Assembly (NCBI GenBank): GCA_001579985.1
Contig: LRSR01001440.1
Span: 1 to 23,003, forward strand
DNA length: 23,003 nt
Direction of reading: 5' to 3'
Source of the DNA: Hypsibius dujardini
Taxonomy: Eukaryota > Tardigrada > Eutardigrada > Parachela > Hypsibiidae
Below, piece by piece: positions 8,491 to 17,700 of this stretch. Under the pieces are notes generated by a model. That model was not told the DNA's origin. It searched no databases and saw only the letters and a program-made list of their open reading frames with translations. The position numbers and the translations under genes are program-made. The stretch's first letter is position 1, and every line of letters starts with the position of its first letter.

Positions 8491-9067
8491 TAGACAGATA
8501 GACAGACAGGCAGGCATACAGACAGACAGACAGGCATACAGACAGACAGACAGACAGACAGGCAGGTAGGCATACAGACAGACAGACAGACAGACAGGCA
8601 TAGAGACACTGTAAACAGGCCCACACACTTTTAGACAACAGGAAGGCATGAAAAAATTTTAAGAGAAGTATTTCTTCCGACTTATGTAGGTGGCACCAGT
8701 CGGAGTAGCTGACCGCGTCATCCTCGGACTCATACCATCGTCTGAAATATCCTGGGCGACAGCTTGCAGATGCCTGAAGCCCGACACCGGTGGCGTATTG
8801 CATGTCCACGCGAACGTCGACGTTCCAAAAACCGTGTTCCCGCCATCCGAGGTGGACACAACTGTTCCAGCGGACAAGGCTTCCTGTAAAAAACAACAAT
8901 TCAATGCATTCGGAGAGCGTATTAAAACTTCTTTAATCAAAGAATGCAACCAGGTATTCAGCGTCTCTCGTTGGAAAGGGGATCTTCGTCATGTTGAGTG
9001 CGTGAAGTCCTACGGACCCAATATCTTTCACTGTGTTTTTGACATTGAATTACGGCCGTCATTCTAG
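6881..9067 (+). CDS. TYW2: tRNA wybutosine-synthesizing protein 2 (TYW2/TRMT12), complete, 3 exons
   Basis: Exons 6881-7138, 7924-8268 and 8690-9067 join in phase 0 to a 326-aa protein. TYW2 transfers the 3-amino-3-carboxypropyl group of AdoMet to the tricyclic 4-demethylwyosine at position 37 of tRNA-Phe, the second AdoMet-dependent step after TYW1. The Trm5/TYW2 fold is visible: an N-terminal region with RRWETFEDFIL, then DFRSPRLELFL, then WVRKRENGIIYELDLEKSMF and SSGNGTEKARM. The AdoMet-binding motif VVDLFAGIGYFTIP follows, with VFACEWNPDAVRALRRN (acidic ribose-binding strand), FGDNRE and GLIPSSE. GLIPSSE points to TYW2; Trm5 methyltransferases carry an N-L-P-type motif in the corresponding region. 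At 326 aa it is shorter than my memory of the human protein (about 450 aa), mostly at the N-terminus. The start at 6881 is the first Met, with A at -3 and G at +4. Confidence 0.93.
7178..7368 (+). repeat. 57-bp tandem repeat x3 in TYW2 intron 1
   Basis: The block TTCAGATCGGTCATAAC plus a TATAAGCCAGTTGCTTAC-like half starts a new copy every 57 bp (CAGATCGG at 7200, 7257 and 7314). The copies are joined by variable GATTGATT spacers. They are nearly identical, which suggests recent expansion. Confidence 0.92.
7369..7923 (+). other. TYW2 intron 1, AT-rich remainder
   Basis: Contains GATTGATT (7556-7575) and GATCGATC (7615-7632) runs, then a strongly AT-rich 270 bp up to the acceptor. No gene or RNA is seen. 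Confidence 0.7.
7924..8268 (+). CDS. TYW2: TYW2 exon 2 (AdoMet-binding core)
   Basis: Acceptor TCTAATTCAG ends at 7923; donor GTGGGT starts at 8269. The 115 codons carry RSPRLELFL, the ENGIIYELDLEKSMFSSGNG signature, motif I VVDLFAGIGYFTIP and VFACEWNPDAVRALRRN. The exon ends FGDNRE. Confidence 0.92.
8440..8612 (+). repeat. CAGA microsatellite in TYW2 intron 2
   Basis: Pure CAGA from about 8450 to 8490, then mixed with CAGG and CATA units. It fills the centre of intron 8269-8689. Confidence 0.94.
8690..9067 (+). CDS. TYW2: TYW2 exon 3 (C-terminus and stop)
   Basis: Acceptor CTTATGTAG ends at 8689. GDNRE from exon 2 runs directly into VAPVGVADRVILGLIPSSE, as in the family. It continues GGVLHVHANVD and KGDLRHVECVKSYGPNIFHC, with TAG at 9065-9067. 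I recall Asn before LGLIPSSE in the human protein; here it is Ile. Confidence 0.9.
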   Translation: MAPVGVADRVILGLIPSSEISWATACRCLKPDTGGVLHVHANVDVPKTVFPPSEVDTTVPADKASCKKQQFNAFGERIKTSLIKECNQVFSVSRWKGDLRHVECVKSYGPNIFHCVFDIELRPSF

Positions 9068-9112
9068 CGCTCTCATTCTTTAATGTGTTGTTAATTAATT
9101 ACAATGAGCCGA
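9029..9112 (+). repeat. Copy A of a duplicated TYW2 3'-end segment
   Basis: Runs from CACTGTGTTTTTGACATTG, inside the last TYW2 codons, to TTAATTAATTACAATGAGCC downstream of the stop. It is matched by copy B at 9322-9400 across an intervening CAGA array. Confidence 0.8.
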
Positions 9113-9302
9113 ACAGACAGTCAGACAGACAAACAGATAGGCAGCTGAAGAGATAAACAGACAGACGGGCAGACATACAGACAGACAAAAAAACAGACAG
9201 ACAGACAGACATACAGACATACAAACAGACAGACAGACATACATACTGCCAGACAGATATACAGACAGACAACACATGCAGACAGGCAGGCAAAAAGACA
9301 GA
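9111..9302 (+). repeat. CAGA microsatellite between TYW2 and Shroom
   Basis: CAGA units with interruptions (AAAC, TACA, GGCA). It lies exactly between the two copies of the duplicated TYW2 tail. Confidence 0.93.
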
Positions 9303-9321
9303 CGGAGGTAAGTCAGACATG

Positions 9322-9400
9322 CACTGTGTCTTTGATGTTCAATTACGACACTGCAGGAATTCTTTCACGTTTTATTGATTAATTAATTAAAATGAGCCGA
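9322..9400 (+). repeat. Copy B of the duplicated TYW2 3'-end segment
   Basis: CACTGTGTCTTTGATGTTCA ... TTAATTAATTAAAATGAGCC is the diverged partner of copy A; it has lost the coding frame. It contains ATTAAA (9386-9391, + strand) and TTTATT (9371-9376, AATAAA on the - strand), possible poly(A) signals for both converging genes. Confidence 0.75.
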
Positions 9401-9710
9401 ATACCTAATGAGGCATGCGCCAACGTTCCGGCTTGACCATGCAGTAAAAAACAGCGTCTCCGCTCCATACATGAAGAATGAGAATGAGAAAAAAATGAAA
9501 ATTTCCGAGCTCAAACGAAACCACAGACCTGACTTATCGTACACGGATAAACGGGGATAAAACGAAATGGTTCTACACTGTAGGTGGGGGGTCTCTATCA
9601 CATTACAGACGCGCGCTTTCCAGGATAGATAGCCGCGATTAGTAGGACCCGATAATTCTGTACACCACAGGCTCGAAATAAAAATCAGTTTGGGGAGTGA
9701 ACATCAGAAG
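9401..9710. other. Spacer between convergent TYW2 and Shroom ends
   Basis: No gene recognised. An AATAAA occurs on the + strand near 9677, more than 600 bp past the TYW2 stop. This is probably the Shroom 3' UTR read on the - strand. Confidence 0.55.
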
Positions 9711-9965
9711 TTAGTTGGAACCAGAGAGGCGAAGGCACCGCAACTGTTCCTCTCCCATCCGGATTTTGTCGTCCATGTTACGAGCGTCGCGAAGTAAACT
9801 CTCCCGGGTGGTGAAAAAGTCCTCGTACTCCTCGAACTGCTTCACCGACAGGCACTGCTTCAGGAAGGAACGCATGCCCTGACGACGTCGCTCCACACCC
9901 TTTTGCAAGTACAAGGCGTCTTCGTACTGCGACTCCAACTTCCGCTTCTTGTCTTGCAGAGTCGT
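9711..9965 (-). CDS. Shroom terminal exon, C-terminal half of ASD2
   Basis: Acceptor CTTGTTTTATAG lies above 9965; the TAA stop is at 9713-9711. The 84 codons read TTLQDKKRKLESQYEDALYL through MDDKIRMGEEQLRCLRLSGS. The DDKI-x-x-GEEQL-x-CL ending is the most recognisable Shroom signature in the window. Confidence 0.92.
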   Translation of the reverse strand, partial: TTLQDKKRKLESQYEDALYLQKGVERRRQGMRSFLKQCLSVKQFEEYEDFFTTRESLLRDARNMDDKIRMGEEQLRCLRLSGSN

Positions 9966-10034
9966 CTATAAAACAAGACAAGTCAATATGACTAGCTAAT
10001 CTTGTTCCTTGGTCTAGCTCCTTGTCTATCTGCT

Positions 10035-10075
<41 letters not shown>

Positions 10076-10098
10076 GCCTGCCTGTCTGCCTGTCTGCC

Positions 10099-10137
<39 letters not shown>

Positions 10138-13100
10138 TTGTTTGTTTGTTTGTTTGCTTGTTTGTCCGTCCGTCTTCTGGTATATGTTGATATGAGAATC
10201 ATCATTGCACGTATCACTACTGCGCCTTACCGCTTCAAGTTCATCCGAAGGCACGCGCAGGTTGGCAATGGACCGGGCAACTTTTCCGAGCCGGCAAGTC
10301 AGGCTAATCGTCAATGACGTCATCTCCTCAAGCTCTTTCAGATGCTGCTTGAACCGCGCCACATCCTGCGAGGAAGCAACTCTGGCCAATTCGTCCATAA
10401 TGTCAGCGGCTTGTTCGTCGTTGAGCATCATGTCTTGCTGCAGATTATGCTGCTCCTCTTTCAGTAGATCAATTCGCTCAGAGAGACTCGCGGTGAGATT
10501 ATCCTGCAATCACAAAAGCAGATCAGTTAGAAACATGCTACTGGTACGTGCTACAGGGAATAACCGTGGCGAAAAAACCTCACGCAACGGTGGAGCGTTC
10601 AAACGTAGGAATAAGCGAAAATAAAACAGAGGGACAGAGGCACAGAGGCACAGAGGCACACAGGCACATAGACAGATAGACAGGCAAGCACACAGAAATT
10701 TAGTTGTAGGAAAAGATGGCTAAACGCAAAAAATGCTGGGGACACTACATAATAGGTCTAGTTACTTTAGCGTGAAGAAGGTCTTCCTGGTCCACCGGAG
10801 ATGCCGGATCCGCCTTACCACCGTCATCGCCTTCAGGCAGAGATGCAAAAGTCAAATCACGAACGCCCGTTTTCGTGCGACCACCCTCTGACGCCATTTC
10901 AACTGGGCTCGTCCCTCCACCACCATAATAGTGGATCTCCCCGCTGCCGTAGCCCCGATCCTCCAAACTAGCCCGAGCCGCCGGTGGATCCTCAACCGTC
11001 ACGGGCTCCTCTCTCAGCGCCGCTGCCGCTTTGGCATTAGCGCCCAAATGTAGGCCATGAACGGCGGTGCGGAACATCGGAACCGGTTTGGTAGGATTAG
11101 TCGATGTCTTCTCCGTCACCTTCAACGGCAGATCCCGATCTCCACGACCGGCGACACTCAACGGCGGACTGGGCAACGGCGACGCATTTTTCGTCGCTTG
11201 ATTAACTTCCTTTCGAGCTTCTTCCACGCGGACAGGAATGTTGGAAATAGGCGCGGTGGCCACAGAGGACCTTCGGGCCTGGGAAGGCGAATAGTCGCGA
11301 ATGTCTTCCATGGAGTAGGACGCGGAGACCGAGTCCGACGGGATGGAATTGCCGCGAGATCGTTCAAAGTGCGTGACTTTCGGGGCGGACTGGGAGACCG
11401 CAGGGTCGGGCCGGTGAGCGGGCAGGTGAGCGTACCGCGGTTTGGGCGGCAGATGGGGCGGTGTACGGTTGATGGCTTGTTGGCTGCCAAAGTTGCGGAT
11501 CATCTCCGAGACGGAGATTGAGCGGTGCGGCACTTCCGGCTCGCTGGGTGTGATTGTGGATGCCGAAGAGGAGGAGGAATCGACAGGCAGTTTGCTGACA
11601 GAGCGGGAGACTGCGAAATCACTGCAAAGGCAAGGTAACTTTGAGTTTAGTCTCACAAAATAGCGCTTTGCCGCAATCAATCAATCAATCAACCGATCAA
11701 TCGATCAGTCCATTTCACGCGAGCAGATATCGGGTAATCAATGAGTCAGATCCCTCCCATTGAACTGTAATATCCCGTTTAGTTAGGATTTTTCTAAATG
11801 TAACATCATGTGGCTGTATTTGAAATCTACAGATACCGAATCAACCGAAGAAGCAACACAGAACATCAGAGGGCGGAGCTGAACATTATCACGGCTGACC
11901 GGAAGTTCGAGAGGACTATTCTAAAAACTATCAATCTTCCCAAAACGTCTTCCATCCGAAATTTTCTGCAATGGCAATTTTTTGTGACAAATGTAAGTTG
12001 AAGGACCTCAGTGCCAATAAAGTCAAATTGTAATAGTACAGCAGTGGCAACGGCAGTTTCATTTTCAAATCAATCAATCAAAGTATCCCTCAAGGAAGCA
12101 ATCAATCAAGCAATCAAGAAATCAAGCAATCAATCAAAGAATCACTCAAGTAATCAATCAATAAAGCAGGAGTTTCATTCTCAAATCAAGCAATCAATCA
12201 AGCAGCAGTAACACTCAATCGACTAACCTGTTGCGAGTCTCTTCCTGACCCGGATACGCGCCATACTCCTCCGGCACCAGAGTCTCCTCCGAGACTGACA
12301 CGTCCAGCGTGGGTGTGGATGATGAAAGCGCAACCGACGAGTATCCGCTGCTAGCGGTCGAATTTGATTGCCAACTATAAAATCAGAGCAAAAAGTAAGT
12401 GATTGGTCAAAAGAGCAAAAGTGATTGGTCAAGGGACCAGCTGATAAATTTCGCCTCCACAATCCCAACTTGATGTCTCGAAATGAGCAACAGAAACATC
12501 CGTTTGTGTTTTCTGTCAGATTCGCTCACCTGACGTGTGAATCCAGGGAAGCATCGCGCGTGTGTGACGACGAGTGTCGATGACGCCGCTCGTCATTGTG
12601 CGACGGTGACGAACGCATACTGCCGTTCGGCGAGTCCATTCCCCGCGTGGATTCCTTCTCGGTCGTGGCGGTCGAGGGGCTGCCTAAACTCGGCCGGATT
12701 TGGTAGGTGCGCACCTCCTTGACGGTGGTCAGATGGCCGTTTTGCTGGGCAGAATTGCTCTTCGAGGGACTCTTGCTGTCCACTTCCGGCAGGGCGATAA
12801 AGTGGTTCGGACGGAGGGCCGGCATTGCACTGCGCAACTCAAATCCCACACTTGGTGCTCTGAAACGAGGGAATAAAATATCAGAAAAGAAACACAAACT
12901 GAAACAATGAAAAATACAAAGCTCATCAGGAAGCTCAACGCATGCAATGAATTTCTATTGATTGATTGCTTGTTTGATTTGAGCGAAGTTGCTTGCGTCG
13001 ATATAAATGAGTGCTTGATTGATCAGTGAACGGGATTTTTAGCCCCTATTTATTCGACTGCTTGCTCTACACCAGTGGCCGTAACACTGTGCCTGTGACT

Positions 13101-14738
13101 TTCACCCAAGTTGATTCGCGGTAGGTGTAAGACTAGCGCCTACTCCGTTCACATCACGACACATTAACTTATCTAACTCGGGCCCGACAGCATTACGGCC
13201 ACGTTTGAATCAATCACTCGATGGATTGATTGATTGACTGATCCGATTTCCGCGGTTTTGCTTGTAGCGTAACCTTTCCGCTCCCACTAGATCAATCAGA
13301 GATTTATCATCCAAATAAAGGTTAAACTCACGGATGGATAATGAGGCACGAGGCGAGGCTGATATGAAAGGTGCCGCGGACTGAAAGGCGATTACTCAGT
13401 CATATGCTGTTTGAATAAGCGCGCGAGCTTCTCGTCCGTGAAAAAAATATGCGAATAATAAAGTAGCCGTGAAGAGCCAAAATTCCAATTTCGACACGAG
13501 TCGAGTCGAGTCGAAGACGAAATGAGCAAAGGAAAATCCGAGATCGGCAGCCGGCAAAAATCCAGACAGACAAACAGACAGACAAACAGACAGACAAGCA
13601 GACAGACAAGCAGACAGACACGGCCAAGGCAAAACTTCGTGGGCCGTCTGTCAGCCTGTGAGCTGTGTCTGCCTGTGACTATTCAAGGTAGTAACATTTT
13701 GGGAAATGATTGTTTGCTTTAGACGTTTTAAAGCGGTACGCGAGCACATTCCATAACTGGACCATCCCTTTGAAAACGTGAGTAGTGTGCGAGTCCAATC
13801 CAATCCAATTGCAGTTGTCGATAAAAATATGCGCCCCTCAACTCTCTCTCTCACTCTCTCACTCTCTCTCTCTGCTTGCATGAAGAACAGGTGTGTGTGC
13901 AGTGTGCGGTCTTCTTGTTATGATCATCATCCGCGATGCGAGAGTTACGGCAGTCGCAGTCAGAGCCTGCCGCAAGCAAGGCAGAGCAAAGCAGAGTAAG
14001 GCAGAGCAAGAGTCGTTTCCGCGAGCGAGCGGAGATAACAAGGTTCGGCCGTCGTTTCGCTGTGATACACACGTGGCAAAAACCTTGCGCTGACCGAATT
14101 AAGCACTTCGACTCGGGGGCTGTGTACCACAGCCATGAAACGAGTGTAATGACTTGACTCGGTTAGCGCAAGCTTTTTGCCCCGTGTGATATGAAGGTGA
14201 TTGTGAGTCAGTGACTGGGTGAGTCACTTTAAAGTTTAATGGCCAGGTAGTAATGACTCATCATGCGAAGCCAATAGGGGCTGGACTGACTGGTCTGCCG
14301 ACAGATGGCCAGTTGCCTGCGACGTTATGGTCATCATAACAAAACTGTTTGTACCTCCTCTTCGCCGTGCTCGGATCTCGTTGAAATTGAAGTGTTCTGA
14401 TTTTTTTACGACGGAGACGCACGTTTTACAATGCAAAGGCAAGCGGTGCGAAACTTTGAGTGGATTCATTCACGATATTTGAGGTAGGAACTTCTGTTTT
14501 TGAATTGAAGGCGTGGAGTGGTGAAAGACGTGAAGAGTCAGTCAGAACCGCTGCAGGGAACTGCTGTCGGTACCAAAACTGGTTATCTGGGATAATTTAT
14601 TCTCAAACAAACTCATTAGGCCGATCCCTGTCTCGACTGTAAACGAGCACTCGTATTGAACTGGAAAAAAGGGAACACAGGCATGGCGGCAATCAGACAA
14701 ACAAACAAATCTGCAGGATTGCAAACAGACAGGCAGGC

Positions 14739-14785
<47 letters not shown>

Positions 14786-17700
14786 GAGACAGACAAATAA
14801 CAGGCAGACAGAAAGGAGGCTTACAGACAGACACGAAGAGAAATGGAAAGGAGGAGAACCGCCAAGACCATCGATGGTCAATACAGTACTGCAAATGCAA
14901 ATCTTATGCGCACTGTTCAGCACAGACAACACCATTAAAAATCCTTCATCGATCTCCGATAATTTTCGGCTAAACTGGGTCAGAATAACATTTTTCTTTC
15001 CAATTTGATGAACACCGATCGTATTATCATCCTTTCTTTGACTTCTTCGTCGCCTTCAAGAATTAACTAGTGATTCGAGCGTCCACAAGCAGGCACAGTA
15101 CCTACAGTCCAGTTGAGGAGATCGGCAGACCGCACTAATGACAAAGGATGAGATGAGTCTTTTCCGTTCACAATGTAGGCCACAAGCAAGACAAACTTCT
15201 CAAACGCAGCGCAATAATAACGATGAAACTTGGAAGCGAGCGTTATTAACAAGATTAACGGGCCTCTGTGTAGAATGTCTGAAGTGCCTGTGTTCCCGGA
15301 GCGCACACACAAGAAGAAAGTCCATAGTGACTTTAACATGCTGAATAAATGTCTATTAGCCCGCATTTGCACATCGACCCGTTGATCCGTTGAAGGTTTA
15401 TCCCTTACTTCAGGAGTCAATACTAATCCCCATCCCCTCCCCCCGTCTGTGTGTTTGCCACCACCACTCTTCCTAGCAAATATGTAACGTGGGACTTACT
15501 TGACGCCGCTTGCTGGAGATGTTGGTTGTTCCGCGTAGCGGTGTGAAACCGCCATCCCAGGTGCACTGTTTATTCCACTTGAAGGTTCATCCGTTTGCTG
15601 ACAAGGAACACAAAGAAAAGGCAGTTAAGAACAGCTTTGTCTATCTCGGTGTCTGCCTGCCTGCCTGCATGTCTGCCTGTCTGTCTGCCTGCTTGCCTGT
15701 CTACGTGCTTGCCTGTCTACCTGTTTGTCTGCCTGTCTGCCTGTCTGCCTGCCTGCCTGTCTGTCTGTCTGTCTGTCTGTTGTCTGTCTGTCTGTCTGTC
15801 TGTCTATCTGTCTGTCTATCTGTCTGCCTGTCTGCCTGTCTGCCTGTCTGCCTGTCTGTCTTGTCTTGACTGTTTTGTGTTTTGTCTGCATGACTGCTGT
15901 GTGGCTGTATGTCTGTTTGTCTGTCAATCATTCTGTGTCTCTGTCTGTCGATCTGTATGCCTGATTGTTTCCCATTTGTATGTCTGCCTACCAGCGCTCC
16001 ATTTTGTCTGACTACATTGCTTCTCACCTTAATGAGACCAAGCGGGGGCGGTCGCCGTTTTTCCTCGTACGTATTAACCGGAATAGGCGCTAATGGTGAC
16101 CTCCCCGTCATTGTGTTTCCCTTTCGCATCTGCGCCGCGGCATTAGGAGTCGGCTGCTGCTTAAAATCACAACAATTTTCCGGAAACCTTTCGCTTCCTG
16201 ATCGCGAACAGTCACTGGCATGCGCTGCCGCCGTCGCCGGCGGAACGAAGGCATCCACTCGAATGGTGTTGGTAGGAGCACCACGGAATGTGGCCGATAA
16301 GGCGACATCAACAGACTGACTTTTGGGGAGCGGTCGCTTCTGTGGCTGCTGTTGCGGAGCTGCGCGCTCTTGGGCATGATCATCGTGGTACAGTGTCGCA
16401 GTCGAAGACTCCGTTTGCGACCACTGTCCGGTCGGCGTGGCGTGGTAAAGGTTTTTACTGGTGCCGGTATGATGGCTGTTTAGTAGCTCCATCATTTTTT
16501 GGCTTTTTGCGCCGAGGGCTGAGGCAGAGAGACTGGCGATCGGATTCGTCGAGCTTGTCTGAAGCACAATTGCATAAAATTAGCATGCAGACAAAACAAA
16601 GGATTATTAAATACAGCCTAAAGAGGTAAGGCAGACAGCCCATAAACGAGCGAATGCAGATACCCGCTTGTTCATTGCTTCATGCTGACAAGCAAGCAGT
16701 CGAGAGAAAACAGACAAACGGACAGGCAGGGAGACAGGCAGGCAGGCAGACAGACAGACAGACAGACAGACAGAAAAGCAGACAGACAGAAAGGCAGATG
16801 GACAGATACACACATAAACAGATAGACAGACAAACAGACATCTAGACATCCAGACACATAACAGATACACACACAGAATAATAGCCGAACAGACCGAGGA
16901 GTTCATCCCAACAGGCAGGTATTCTGAAAGTTCGACAAACGTACCTTGCCCCCAAATCCAGCAGGCATCGGGTAATTCACTGGAGGCGGCCCGGAAAACT
17001 CATTCCTCGTGGTGGTGGTGGACCGGTACGTCTCCACAAACTCCTCCGGGACGGTGGAGTTCCTAATGGGCCGAAAAACGGACGGTGCACCCGGCGCCAT
17101 GACATTCGCACCGGACAGTGGCCGCATATACGGCATATCTAACGGCGTGATGGAAGCGCTACTGGGACTCCGCAAGGACGCCGAAGATGTGGACTTCCGG
17201 TAGAGCGTTCCGCTGGGCAGGCCACACATGGGATAGGCGTCGATCGAGGACTGTCGACGGGACGACATATTACCGATGAGATCAGAGTGATGGCTACTGT
17301 GGCTGCCCGTGGAAGAAGTGGACAAGGATGAATCATCCGAATACAAAAGCTGCGACGACGAAGAGGCTCGCGGGGATGAAAGGCTGCCTCGTTGTTGACC
17401 GGTGGATGCGGACGGGGATAAGGGCGATTGTAGTGGTGGCTGGTATTGGTAGGTGGCTTCAGGTGCGGCCATTGTCATGCTGCTGCTGGTGTCTGTGTCT
17501 GTGTCTGTGTCCTCGTCCTCGGCTGTTTGTGCTGCTTCTTCAGGCTGGCTTTCTTCCTCTTCCTCCTCGACAACGGCACCACCGAGTGAGCAGGCAGATG
17601 ACGTCGACTGTCTGTCTGCTTCCTTGTCCTCGTCCTCTGCGACGTTGTCTGCTTCGGCTTGTGAGGGTGAATCGGAAACAATTACATCCGAATTAGATTG

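Noticed and set aside
10566-10592. Partial resemblance to the MITE end (CCGTGGCGAAAAAACCT); also near 20827 (CCGTGGCGAAAACGCACTGA)
   Set aside because: Only about 15 bases agree and the opposite arm is absent; too short to call relics.
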